Of a stretch of DNA of 64,000 nucleotides, positions 10,543 through 21,344 are shown piece by piece. The notes below the pieces were generated by a model, which was not told the DNA's origin, searched no databases, and saw only the letters and a program-made list of their open reading frames with translations. How positions within the stretch are numbered: position 1 is the stretch's first letter; each line of letters begins with the position of its first letter. Made by a program: the position numbers and the translations under genes. The DNA comes from Ophiobolus disseminans. Lineage: Eukaryota > Ascomycota > Dothideomycetes > Pleosporales > Phaeosphaeriaceae. The stretch lies in assembly GCA_010093685.1 (NCBI GenBank), contig MU006249.1, forward strand, positions 149,096-213,095. The letters are read 5' to 3'.

Positions 10543-11691
10543 ATGGTCACCCGCAGGCCTTCCCACGCCGGCTCATGGTATACAGACAACGGCCAGCAAC
10601 TCTCACGGCAGCTGGACAGCTGGCTTGAGGCTGTCTCGAGCTCGACGACCCCGATCGGCTCAACATCCTCACAGCAGGGAGCAGTCTCGATACCGACGCC
10701 AAACGCGCGAGCTATCATTGCACCGTGAGCTCTACAGGAGATGTGTGGAGAGGAACTAAGGCTCATGGACACGCAGGCATGCTGGATACTCGTACTCCGG
10801 GCCTGCTGCTGCATGGGCCTACAAGAGCGCCGACTGGGCGAATGCGTATATCAACCTCCCATACCTCCAAGATGCAGGATACTAATCTGGAATATAGGAA
10901 GCGCGTCTTCCTCCTCGGCCCATCGCACCACCACTACCTCACCGGCGCCGCAACCACCAAATGCGACAAATACGCCACACCCCTCGGCGACCTAATCGTC
11001 GACACCGCACTCGTGCACCAGATACAAGAACAATGGGGCCTCGAGACCATGTCCCGCAGCGTCGACGAAGAAGAACATAGCTTGGAAATGCACCTGCCCT
11101 ACATCTATAAGATGCTCTCACTGTACGTCCTGATGTCCCACCACAACTGTCTCAAGCTCACATCGCAGCAGCAAAAACCCCTCCTTCCAATCCTCCCCCG
11201 CATCCGTGCCCCTCATCCCCATAATGATCGGCAACACCTCCACCGCCACCGAAACCTCTCTAGGCTCCCACATCGCGCCCTTCCTCTCCGACCCATCCAA
11301 CATCTTCGTCATCAGCTCAGACTTCTGCCACTGGGGCTCGCGCTTCAGGTACACATACTACGCCTCCCCCTCAGGCACCTCCACCCACCTGCGGTCCAGC
11401 TCTAAAGTCGCTGCAGACTGGCCCATACACGAGAGCATCAAGGCGGTGGACTTTGAAAGTATGGATGCGGTGGAGAGTGGGAGGCATGAGGCGTTTGTGG
11501 AGCAGCTCAAGGAGAGTGGGAATACGGTGTGTGGGAGGCATCCGATTGGGGTGTTCATGGCGGCGGTGGAGAGGGCGGGGTTGGGTGGGGAGAAGGGACG
11601 GATGAGGTTTGTGAGGTATGAGAGGAGTGGGGAGGTGGTGGGGGTGGGGGAGAGTAGTGTTAGTTATGCGAGTGCGTTTGCTGTGTTGTAA
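10543..11691 (+). CDS. MEMO1 family protein
   Basis: Four exons, 10543-10724, 10777-10845, 10898-11122 and 11169-11691. All three introns are about 46-52 nt and phase-consistent, giving 332 residues. The start MVTRRPSHAGSWY is the standard Memo N-terminus. Other conserved stretches are HAGYSYSG, FLLGPSHHHYLTG, EEHSLEMHLPYI, ISSDFCHWGSRF and the C-terminal CGRHPIGV. Family knowledge: Memo proteins adopt a dioxygenase-like (LigB-like) fold with conserved His, Asp and Cys; in animals Memo acts in cell motility and copper/redox biology, and the fungal role is unclear. His and Cys residues in these motifs are present. The extreme 3' coding part is G-run rich. Confidence 0.93.
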
Positions 11692-11763
11692 GGGGAAGGG
11701 CATCTTGACAAAGATAGAACAGCAAAATATAATTTATGGATTCATTCCACTCCATATATACCG

Positions 11764-11996
11764 CTACGTCACTGTCAAAGCATTCATCTCCCGGATCCTA
11801 CGCTCCAACACGTCCCACACATCGAAAGGAATGTCCGGCTCCATCTGCGCCAACACAAGCTCCTCGTGCACAAACGGAGCGCCGCACGCAGCAAAGCAAG
11901 CCGCGCGTTCAACCACGCTAAGAACGAAACAGCAGCCCACAGCGCCCCGACAGAAAGGAGAATGATAACAAAAAACATGACCACCACGACCCGCAT
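11764..11996 (-). pseudogene. small single-TM protein with one-base frameshift
   Basis: From ATG 11996 the frame reads a hydrophobic segment (VVVVMFFVIILLSVGALW) and then AWLNAR. A coding-like C-terminus follows in another frame: ACFAACGAPFVHEELVLAQ, then MEPDIPFDVWDVLERRI, ending at TAG 11764. One extra base at the CC pair 11901-11902 would join both parts into a membrane protein of about 77 residues. An alternative is an intron ending at CGTTCTTAG near 11918, but no good donor is visible upstream. Function unknown. Confidence 0.4.
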
Positions 11997-12038
11997 GTTA
12001 TGACGGCGCGTGGCATCTCGGTCAGCAGCGCAGTTTGC

Positions 12039-13613
12039 CTAGAACCGCGTGCCTGAATGCTCTGCTTGCCCGCCATGCAACAACACATCCAGTTCATCCC
12101 GATACCGATTCAAGCTGCCCACACCAGCGCGCGGCCTGATAGGCAACTCCACAGCCTTCATATCCTTCTCTTCCATCTCGTCCTTGAGGATCTTAACTTG
12201 TTTCTGCATCTCGACCCACAGTTCCAATTTATCCAGATCGTCAGCATCGTCGCGATGCATCCTATCGCGACGCGCCTGTTTATCGACGTTCGTCATGGGG
12301 TCTTCAGGGCCTGCAAAGCGCTGCGCATCGAGTGCGAAGGTGTCGGGGTTTTTACCGCCGCGGACGGCGATGGCGAGGAGTGTTGCTACGAAAGCTTCTT
12401 GCATGTACGCAAAGGAGAATTTATCCGTAATCTCCGCAATCTTTGCACACAGCACATCCGGAAAGTCAATGTTCTTGTTATCGCTCAACTTGCCCTGCCA
12501 GAACTGCGCATACTGCACGCGCTGGTCGAAGTCCGGGTTGGAGAAGAAGTACTTGCGATCGAAGCGGGAGGGGCGCTTCGCAATGCCCGGGTCCAGGCGG
12601 TCGAGGTGGTTCGTGGATCCGACCATCAGGATGCCGTCATTCGATGTCAGCCCGTCGACTTCGTTGAGGAAGTAGGAGCGCACGTTGTCGCTGACGATGG
12701 AGTCGAGGTCTTCGAAGACGAGGTAGCAGGGCGCTTCTTGGCGGGCTTTGCTGAAGATTTGGCGGAGCGAGTACTCTGGCCCGCCGTAGGAGGCGAGGGT
12801 GCGGACGTAGAGCGTGGGCACGGTGAGGCGGTCGTCGTCCTTTTCAGCGCCGCGCTTGTAGAGCATGTGCATCATTGCTTTGATGCTGATTGTCTTGCCG
12901 TTGCCCGGGGGGCCGTAGTAGATGACGCCGCGCTTCCAGGGGACTTTGAGGTCTGTGTATGTCTTCTGGCCGTCGAAGAAGTTCTCGACGTCGGAGATGA
13001 GGGCTTTCTTCATGTCTTCGTCGAGGATGACGCTGTCCCAGTCCGACTTCTGGACCGAGTTGTACAGCTCCGCGCTCTTCTGCCAGTAGCCTTGGTCAAA
13101 GACCCATACCTCGTTGTGCAGCTGCTGGTTCCATGTCGATGCCAGCTTGAGCAGCTCGTCGACCTTGTGCTCGTTGGTGGTGAGGATGTACTGGTTCGTG
13201 AGGTCCGGGTAAGATGAGACGCCATCTCGGCCGTTCGCAATGTACAGGATGACCTCCTGGTCCTTCCACTTGTACATGAACTTGCCGAAGATGATTTGCT
13301 CGACAAACACGCCGGGGCGGCTGTCGAGCCTCCGGTTTGGTGGGATATAGCTGCGCTGCTTCAAGCTCACGCCATACACGGGGTCTCTGACGGAATCTTC
13401 GAGTGGGGTGGCTTTGGCATAGCCGGCCGATGCATATGCGAGGAGGTTCGTGAAGTTCTGGGGGACTACGACAAGCTCGAGGTGGGGATACTGCTTGCGG
13501 ATAGCTTCAACGAGTACAATGTCGGTGTTGACGCGCTGGGCAGAGGAGTGGTGGAAGTACTCGCGGCTCGTCTGGTCCTCCGAAGAGTGGACCTGGAAGC
13601 TGTTACCTGTCAT
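12039..13613 (-). CDS. BCS1-like AAA ATPase
   Basis: Single-exon, 524 residues. The AAA core is clear: Walker A GPPGNGKT (234-241), Walker B CYLVFEDLDSI ending near 305, then the sensor and arginine-finger region GSTNHLDRLDPGIAKRPSRF. The RPSRFDRKY signature is typical of the BCS1-like branch. True Bcs1 has an N-terminal membrane helix and helps insert the Rieske protein into complex III; here no clear transmembrane helix is visible in the first 60 residues. This is therefore better called a BCS1-like fungal paralogue of unknown substrate. The C-terminus contains an acidic-basic helical stretch (RDRMHRDDADDLDKLELW). A long frame on the opposite strand is a shadow. Confidence 0.9.
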   Translation of the reverse strand: MTGNSFQVHSSEDQTSREYFHHSSAQRVNTDIVLVEAIRKQYPHLELVVVPQNFTNLLAYASAGYAKATPLEDSVRDPVYGVSLKQRSYIPPNRRLDSRPGVFVEQIIFGKFMYKWKDQEVILYIANGRDGVSSYPDLTNQYILTTNEHKVDELLKLASTWNQQLHNEVWVFDQGYWQKSAELYNSVQKSDWDSVILDEDMKKALISDVENFFDGQKTYTDLKVPWKRGVIYYGPPGNGKTISIKAMMHMLYKRGAEKDDDRLTVPTLYVRTLASYGGPEYSLRQIFSKARQEAPCYLVFEDLDSIVSDNVRSYFLNEVDGLTSNDGILMVGSTNHLDRLDPGIAKRPSRFDRKYFFSNPDFDQRVQYAQFWQGKLSDNKNIDFPDVLCAKIAEITDKFSFAYMQEAFVATLLAIAVRGGKNPDTFALDAQRFAGPEDPMTNVDKQARRDRMHRDDADDLDKLELWVEMQKQVKILKDEMEEKDMKAVELPIRPRAGVGSLNRYRDELDVLLHGGQAEHSGTRF

Positions 13614-13659
13614 GATGGTGGTAAGCTAGACAATGTCGCAATGAGGTGGTGTAATTGAG

Positions 13660-15270
13660 CTGCGAGAAGTGAGTGAAAGCGTTGTAAGTCAGAAAGTGAG
13701 TGTTGTTGATCAAAGAGGTTGGTCGCGGTTGCCTGCTACACTGCCTCAGGAAGGAGCGATGTGCCTTGGACCTGCGTGAGATTCGCGCGTCACTTTGGGG
13801 CGGAGCTGTCGCGAAGGATGCCAGACACGGAGCTTCCCCGCGCTAGCCGTGACGTAGCGCCTTGGACTCTGTGAGCTCAACACCAACATTCTCATCGCGA
13901 ACTGCTTTTCGTGCTTCGTTTCGAACCAGGAATTCTATGTTGTCAGATTGCATACCACCCCTGACCGTCGCGCTGCGCCGCACGCTCACCAAGCGGCAGG
14001 TGCCAAGTGTACCAAGCCGGGAGGAAGCACCAAGCAACGCCACCATTCTATCTCGACAGTGGTTGTTGCAACGTTCGTCCATCTCTTACTCTGGTGGTGT
14101 GATTGTTGAAGTTCTAGGGTGGAGATACTAGGCATCTGAGAGTAGCACCACCCTCTTGTGCAGTCTCGAACCAGCTTCCAGTTTCATCATATGCGCCATC
14201 CGTGGTTGCATTCGTCATCCGGCAACTGGCGGAAGTGTCTCGTGGTGGACTGACGATCTGTGGCATGACAAAGCCTCTGGACTTCATGGCTCTCCAGACT
14301 TTCAGCTGTGAACTTGCGCAGGGACAGAGCGGGGTCTCCAGATCGTGTTGAGGTCCCACTCTTCTCCATTGCCCCGGTTGAGACTCGAGAACCATGGAGT
14401 AGTTGGTCACATTCACATGGTCTGACCCCCAAGTCAAAGGGTCTTACTGGCCTGTCAAAAGAGGGCCCTGTGGGATCTGCTTTTCGACATCAAGATTCAG
14501 GGATAGAGTAATTGCCTGCCGGACATGCAAACTGTACACGTAAGGGTATACAAAGAATGTGCGCAGAAGCATCCCAAGCAATGCCACCACAATATCGACC
14601 AGACACATCGCAATTAGGCTAAGAACATCGAAGCGGAAGATCGTCCAACTTCATAAAGCACAAACATCAACCGTAACCCGTGGCTTTGGAAGCCAATCAG
14701 TGACACGTCTGGTTTATAGGCATGTCCCTTGCACACATATCGAAGCGTCGGCACTGAGCACTGAAGGTGGTTGACGAGCAACTCGAGATCAAAATGCTCT
14801 ACGATTCAACAGTATTCGGTGGAGTGACTAGGTGCCTTCAAGTGTCGTATTCGGCCGCATGACACAGAACGATGTCGCTGCGGAAATAACAGAGATCAGA
14901 CGAAGACTCAGTATAGTCTTCCCCGCTGACCCGAGCGAAATGCAACATTTCAATTACAACACTCAACCGTGCGTTGAGGCAAGGTTGCCAGATTCGATCC
15001 GTTCTTCAGGTGGAGCCCAGGATGTCCGCGGAGATGATTCTCCACCGAGGTCCACAGCTCTCCGTATTTCGGGAACTCCTCCATCTTCACCGCAAAACAT
15101 AGATGCGAAATTTGAAATTCACGACGCGGAGTTGTGGCAGCCTTCTAGCTTGTCGCGCACTGCTCTGAACGACGAATCGAAGGTGGTGTTATGTCATGCT
15201 TGAGAAAGTGCCGGTGGCTTGATGCCGAGGCTCTTGGACAAAGCTTAGCGCTCCGCATTTCCGTCCTTCG
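13660..15270. other. gene-poor stretch
   Basis: No gene I can support with confidence. Short open frames occur on both strands. The best is 14832-15203 (+), with Ser/Pro-rich text such as STALRISGTPPSSPQN, which could be a 5' exon of the weak gene at 15271-15748. I could not find a convincing phase-matched intron between them. Confidence 0.45.
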
Positions 15271-15748
15271 ATGCATGCCATCATCATCAGCCGTTCTAAC
15301 GCCGAGAGGTTTATGCATCGCTGTAATTCCCGTCAACTCCGGCACATCATCTGCTCACGGAACAGCAAGCCACTACCCAGTGTTGCGTCGCTAAGTGTTG
15401 GCGCAGAGCAACAGTCGCCTTTGATGGTTGCGATAGCAAAGACTCCAGTACCAAGCAACGGCAAGGTAACTCATATTCTAACAATATCCGTGTCATCTCC
15501 ATTTGTATCTGACAAGCTCGCGCTTCGCTACGCCGAAGGCCAATGTTCCATGCGCCAACACGCGGTCTGACCAAGACATCAAAACCCTGCAGGAGAGACG
15601 CTACCACCAAATTGACAAGCATGCTAGGATTCTGCAAGAGTTTGATGACAAAGTCCAAGCCGGTGCTTCGGCTGGTCAAGCTTTGGGGAGCGTGTTCCGA
15701 AGCTCAAAGCTGAAAGAGTCATGGGCCCCTCTGATCACGATGATGTAA
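15271..15748 (+). CDS. possible two-exon hypothetical protein
   Basis: Exon 15271-15465 and exon 15539-15748 join in frame across a 73-nt intron (donor GTAACT, TCTAACA branch point, acceptor GCCGAAG), giving about 158 codons in total. The second exon reads like a helical protein (TLQERRYHQIDKHARIL, then ASAGQALGSVFRSSKL). No family recognised. The gene could begin further upstream, near 14832. There is no independent support, so this is a weak call. The codon text of the first exon is not clearly protein-like. Confidence 0.3.
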
Positions 15749-16294
15749 GGCTTGGTATACACGGAACGACGGCCACATCGGCAATCGAGGGAAGCGCGAC
15801 ACAGCGAAACCAGTCTGACCGCGTCATCGCCAGAAAAGTAGCCGATGAGAACATGGAGAGTCTCGATCGATTTGGCCACTCCAATTGCAGTCCTCTTTGT
15901 TGGCGTTCACCCGGCCTCGGCAAGCTTCTTTTGGTCGCCGATCCATGTGCGCAAGTGGCTGAGGTGAACGATTATCGTTTGTCAGTCCGTTAATTGACTT
16001 GCTGTGGGTCACCCCATGCTGCTCCTTTACCCGGCCTGCAGCAGCGGTCTGGGGGAGAGTGATTTGAGTGGCTGCTGTTAGCATATGTTTTGGCTCTAAT
16101 TACCACGACCCGAGTAAGGTGACCAAAGCTCATGGCACACGTCGTGTGGACCGCTCCATCCTACGCGGCTTGGGCTGGCATTATATGAGCCATCGTGCCC
16201 CAGTTTCTTACCCTCTCCTTCCCCAGACGTTTTTTCTATCGTCCTACTACTGCCGGGCTAAATATCTTCTATATTCACTCGATCTTCAGACACA

Positions 16295-17363
16295 ATGGCG
16301 ACAGCAGTTGAGCATAACAACGTCCAGGTATGTTACCACCACGATCATTACACACGCAACTCAATCGATCGAATCAAACCCTAACTCACGTACAGCGCGG
16401 ACCCAGCATGGAGAAGGACCACAACGGCACAAGTGCTCTCGATCACGCCGGCCAGAACGGAGCACGAGGACCAAAGCAAAGGACTCCATACGACTATGGC
16501 GGCAACCCTCTTGCACACATTGCGACCAACGACCCGGAAGCCCGCCTCGCAGCATTCGGTGGTGAATTCCAACCCGGATCCTATCGAGCACCAAATCGCA
16601 AGTTTGGCAACCCAGCTCCACTCGGTCTCTCGGCCTTCGCTCTCACCACTTTCGTCCTGTCGTTGATCAACGTCAACACACGGAACATTGGTCACCCTAA
16701 CCTGGTTGTTGCGCTGGCGTATGGCTATGGTGGTCTTGTTCAGTTGCTTGCTGGCATGTGGTGAGTGCAAATCTATCACAATAAGTGAAGAATATAGCTG
16801 ACGATCGCACAGGGAAATGGCTGTAGGCAACACCTTCGGAGCCACTGCGCTCTCCTCGTACGGCGGCTTCTGGCTCTCCTTCGCCATCATCCTTACACCC
16901 GGCGGCTTCGAAATCGAGTCCTCGCTCGTCGAGTTCTCCGAAGGCACTTTCCTCAACTCATTCGGCCTATACCTAATGGGCTGGTTCATCTTCACGACGC
17001 TGCTGCTCATTTGCACGCTGCGATCGACCGTTGCCTTCTTCTTCCTATTCTTCACGCTCGACCTGGCGTTCCTGATGCTGGGCATCGGGTACCTCCAACA
17101 CGATGGCGCGCATCCTCAGGGTGATTGCATCGTTGCTGGAGGCGCGTTTGGACTGCTGGCTGCGTTTGCTGCGTGGTATAATGCGCTTGCTGGTATTGCG
17201 GATAGCTCGAACAGGTTAGTCATCCTCCCTTCATACTTTCAACACATGTACTAACATCCATCTCAGCTTCTTCGTCATTCCCGTCGCGCATTTCCCATGG
17301 TCAGACAAGGGCCGTGAGCAGCGCCACAAGGTCGACAACTCGTCTGCCCGCGGAGAGGTGTGA
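16295..17363 (+). CDS. GPR1/FUN34/YaaH (Ato-type) acetate transporter
   Basis: Four exons, 16295-16327, 16396-16760, 16813-17214 and 17267-17363; all introns have GT..AG ends and consistent phase, giving 298 residues. The family motif NPAPLGL opens the first membrane helix (FGNPAPLGLSAFALTTFVL). About six hydrophobic segments follow, including LVVALAYGYGGLVQLLAGMW and FFVIPVAHFPW. Family knowledge: Ato/Gpr1 proteins are plasma-membrane acetate (ammonium-linked) carriers or receptors used on acetate media. The long soluble N-terminus (about 70 residues, EFQPGSYRAPNRKFG) is typical of fungal members. Exon 1 codes only 11 residues (MATAVEHNNVQ). Confidence 0.93.
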
Positions 17364-17698
17364 GCGAATGGCGCGTTTGATACCCACTGTCGATCCTGGA
17401 TGCGATCGATGTCATCGACTGGTCGGCATATTGCTTGCCGACACTAAAGTAGTTGCGCTGCCCTAATTGGGATGTTGATCACCAAGCGCCCTTATGACGA
17501 CTTTATGTATAATATTTATTTTATTATTATCTAATACCATTTCTCGAATTACTGCCATCTGTTTCGCGACGTTCTCGAGTCGAATGTTTAGGCACGTATG
17601 CTCCATACTATCACCAAATCGACACAATCATCTCATATCACAATCTCTACACACATCGCCATGTCCACCCATCAACATCAAAACCCATCCATCGCGCA

Positions 17699-17965
17699 TC
17701 ATGCACCTTCCCCCTTTTCCCCCATCACATTTCCCCGCCTTCCATCATCCCTCCGCTTGCTCCGCACCAGCAAGCCACATCCGCCGCTCTGACGTCGGCC
17801 ACGCCTCTCGGAAATAAGCTTTGAGTACCAAGCCTGGGGTAAGTCTTGGATTGCGTCACTTGCGCGGGACAAAGCTGTGGATGTGATATCAGCGGCGTGG
17901 GAAAGGGCGTTGGGGGGAGCTGAAGGGGAAGTGTGATGGGATGGGATTGGGGATGGTGGTGGCAA
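17699..17965 (-). CDS. possible small hypothetical protein
   Basis: Reading of 88 residues from ATG 17965. The middle part (ALSHAADITSTALSRASD, then AIQDLPQAWYSKLISERRG) looks protein-like with an amphipathic helix, while the ends are low-complexity. No family recognised and no signal peptide. It sits between the acetate transporter and the malonyl-CoA synthetase-like gene. It may be a 3' exon or a chance frame. Confidence 0.28.
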   Translation of the reverse strand: MPPPSPIPSHHTSPSAPPNALSHAADITSTALSRASDAIQDLPQAWYSKLISERRGRRQSGGCGLLVRSKRRDDGRRGNVMGEKGEGA

Positions 17966-18291
17966 TGAGTGGTGAGATGGAGAGGTGATGTGGTATGGTT
18001 TGGTTTGACAAAGTGATGTGGTGCAGTATAGTTAACGACGAGGGGATTTACGACGATGTAGCGTTTGACTGTGTTGATGAGATGTTTGATGATAGGGGAA
18101 GTATAGAAAAGGATTTTTTTTGTGATCTGGTGTAAGACATCGCAGTGTGCTGTGAAGATGTCGCCATGTCTGTATGTTGCGACTCAGATTATTTGACGCA
18201 TTCAAGAGGTCGACCCAAGAGCGTAGAACGGATTCTGTCGTACTGTAACATAATGCTATACAAAATACACTCCACAGCTTCAGATACCTTA

Positions 18292-20244
18292 TCAAACACT
18301 CCCATTCGGCACCTGCACCGCCCCATCCTCCTTCCCACCCTGCACCACCTCCCCCCAAATCCTCACAACAAGCTGCTTCTTATTAATCTTGCCCATCGCA
18401 TTCCTCGGAATCTCATCCACAACCCTCATCTCCTGCGGAATCTTATAATTTGCCAGCACCTCCTTCAACGCGCGCCTCAAATCCAGCGCCGACCACGCCT
18501 TGCCGCCCCTCCCCGCCGTCCTCCCAAGCTCAGTCAGCACAACCACGGCAGCGACTTTCTGGCCCCATGCGTCCGACGGCAGGCCGACGACGGCGCATTC
18601 GTCGATCTGTGGCAGCGACAGCATTTCGCGCTCGATCTCTAGCGCGGATACTTTCTCGCCCCCGGTTTTGATGATGTCGGCGGATTTGCGGCCGTGGATG
18701 AAGTACAGCGGTCCCTTGGCCCACGGCTGCGTGCTTTGGCCTGCGGTGTCGACGTAGCGGCGGACCGCTACGTCGCCGGTCTTGAACCACTTGCCGTGGC
18801 CGTCCTCACCATGCACAAACTCTTTTGTAGTGGCGTCGGGGTTTTTCCAGTACTCTCTGAATATGGTGGGGCCGCGGAGCTGGATTTCGCCCTGGCGCTC
18901 GCGGTTCGTTGAGGGGTCGATTTCTTCGCCTTCGTTGATGATTTCGTGGGTTTCGGTGTCGACGAGGCGGGCTTGGACGGAGGGGAGCGGCCAGCCGACT
19001 GAGCCGTCTACGCGGTCCGAGAAGGATAGGCCGCAGGATAGGGCCATGCCGACTTCGGTCATGCCGTAGCGCTCTAGAAGCACGTTTCCACCACTTAACT
19101 CTGTCCATGCTGATTTCACGGGCGTGGGGAGCGCGGCGGAGCCGGAAATGTTGAGGCGCATATTTGAAGGGTGGAGGGCGGTCTTGGTGGCGGCTTGGAG
19201 CTCGGGAGATAGAGTGGGATGCGACGAAAGTAGGCGAGTGTATATTGTCGGGACCACCGTGAGGAACGTAACCGGTCTCTTCGTAGGGTTGGGCTTTGGC
19301 AGGAAAGGAGCAGCTAATCGCTCCCATGCTGCTGTTGCGTTGAAAGGGAATTGGAACTCGATTGTGCTGCCGGCGAAGAGTGGCGTGAGAAGGGCATTGA
19401 TGGTACCGTGAATGTGGTGTAGAGGTAGGACATGTAGCAACACATCCTCCTTGCTGTAATTCCAAGCTTCCAGCAGCGACCGTGATTGTGCTGTCAAGAC
19501 GTCTTGTGGAAGCAAAACTCCCTTTGGCCTATTTGTTGTCCCCGATGTATACAGCATCATGCCACCTTTGTCACTTGTTGGATCTTCTAACGTAACATAG
19601 TCGTCCGTCTTGCCCAACATGATCTTCTCCTGCTTGTAGTTGATCGGCTTGGTCTCCATGCCCTCCTTCAGCACATCATCTGCTTGACCCTGAAACTTCT
19701 CAGAGGAGAGAAGCATCAAAGACTCGCTCTGATCAATGATGTATCTCAGTTCATGGGCGGGGAAGGCGGGCGAGAGTGGCACGGCGATTGCGTGTGCGGC
19801 GAGAATGGACAGTAAAGTCACTATATTCTGGTCAATCTTTGTTTACATAGAAAGGTGAAACTCGCGCACAGATGAAAACGCACCTACATAGTCGTAACCA
19901 TTTTCCACCAAGAAGGATATCCTCTGTCCTTCTGCACTCTGTCCATTAGTGTTTCTTTGGAGCTTGTCCTTCGCAGCCGCAACATCGTTCACAAGCTCTC
20001 CGTACGTAAAAGTTCGACCTGACAGTGAATGTACAACAGCTGTACTTTGAGCGTCGTGGCTTTTGATGGCTTCGAAAATGGGCAGGCGGGGTAGCGTAGA
20101 TGCCATTCTGATAGTCGTAGATCGTGGGTATATGCAGGAACAGGAGCAGCTGAGGTTGTCGCGTGGTAGCGATATTTTATATGTACGTAGAGTGCGAGCA
20201 AGAAGATTGCGCGCGAACATAACGGTGGGTTTATCCAGGATCAC
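18292..20244 (-). CDS. malonyl-CoA synthetase-like acyl-CoA ligase (ACSF3 type)
   Basis: Two exons, 20244-19884 and 19820-18292, joined in frame across a 63-nt intron (donor GTGCGT, acceptor AATATAG), 629 residues. This is an ANL-superfamily adenylate-forming enzyme: P-loop LYTSGTTNRPKG, LERYGMTEVGMALS, KWFKTGDVA, FIHGRKSADIIKTGG, and the C-terminal lysine motif IPRNAMGKINKKQL. The overall pattern is closest to ACSF3/malonyl-CoA ligases, which make malonyl-CoA from malonate, ATP and CoA; substrate is inferred. The N-terminus (MFARNLLARTLRTYKISL) is Arg-rich without acids, suggesting mitochondrial import. The C-terminus GSV is not a peroxisomal signal. An internal start (MASTLPRLPIF) could give a cytosolic form. 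Confidence 0.87.
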
Positions 20245-20671
20245 CGTAAACGACGCGGGTTTGCAAGGCTTCGGAGTACGGCAATCGGTACTGGAGTTAT
20301 TGCCGAATCGCTGGTGGCGTTTCTTGACCTCTTCACGACACTTCCATCTCTAAAACGATTCGTGAAGCTCAGTTGCGCATTTGTAGACGCAAAGACGGTG
20401 CTTCGACTGACTCCGGCGTGTCGTGGTGACTTCAATGGCTCCCAAAAGGTGCTGGAGAATATGTCGCGTGGTGACGGCATCCTTGAGCGACTCCCCGGGC
20501 TGGCCTTGGCATCTCCGGCCGCTTACATTTCTGTCACCGACAAACGCCCAATTTTTGACACGCGTTTCACCCATCCACGTCCGCTTCTCCACGTAGTCCA
20601 GCTTGTTTATACGCTTGCTGTGAATGTTCAGAAGAAACATAGTTGTCGCTGGTAAGCGATATATGTCAGCC

Positions 20672-21164
20672 ATGTCGCAATCCGCAACGCCGATGGAAGA
20701 TTCGCTGCGGGCAAAGGGAAGCTCACGACCTCGGATTTTGCTCGGTAGAGCGAGATTAATATACAAGCACTAACTTTTGTATAGATAACGGAGGCATTGC
20801 AGCCGTCGACACTCCAGATATTCAACGACTCTCACAAACACTCGCATCATCAAGCCATGGAAGGAGTTACGAGCAAGGAGGTAAATCGAGCTACCCAACA
20901 CCAGAATGATGGATGACTAACAACCTGCAGACGCATTTCCGGTACGTGACTAGTATGACAACCAGGACACCAACTAATGGATACAGCCTCGTGATCACAT
21001 CATCAAACTTCGACGGCAAGACCCAACTTGCACGGCACCGGTTGGTCAACACGCTCATGAAAGACGAGCTTGCAAGAGAAGGCGGCATTCACGCACTTCA
21101 ACTCACGACAAAGACGCCGCAAGAGGAAGAGAGGAAGAAGAACGCGGTGAGTGTGGGAGCTTGA
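20672..21164 (+). CDS. BolA family protein
   Basis: Four exons inferred by homology and phase: 20672-20716, 20785-20880, 20931-20941 (11 nt) and 20987-21164, giving 109 residues. The text follows BolA throughout: ATPMEDSLRAK, ITEALQPSTLQIFNDSHKH, GVTSKETHFR, LVITSSNFDGKTQLARHR, LAREGGIHALQL. Family knowledge: BolA proteins partner monothiol glutaredoxins in Fe-S cluster delivery and iron signalling; the His in ARHR and the NDSH region match cluster-ligand positions. Oddity: the first intron starts GGAAGC where a GT donor is expected, although branch point (CACTAAC) and acceptor (TATAG) are intact. If translation began instead at the internal ATG at 20857, the N-terminal third would be lost. 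The stop at 21164 could be replaced if a GTGAGT donor at 21148 is used. Confidence 0.85.
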
Positions 21165-21344
21165 AAGGAAACAAAGCAAAGGAACGTCAGATACCCCAGA
21201 ACATTGCATTTTCGACTATTGTGCCCTACTATCCATTTCGTTCTCCCATATTTGAGCCCCAACTATACTGAAGATTCCCCCCACTCAACAAGTCCTCATT
21301 TCCGACCACTCCACGCTTTCAATCAGCGTCTCCCAGGCCTACAT

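Noticed and set aside
12057..13217. 386-codon open frame on the plus strand
   Set aside because: It lies opposite the BCS1-like ATPase, has no domain text and follows codon-position GC bias of the real gene.
20314..20655. Plus-strand frame of 113 codons between the acyl-CoA ligase and BolA genes
   Set aside because: No coding character or homology; it lies in what is most likely the shared promoter region.
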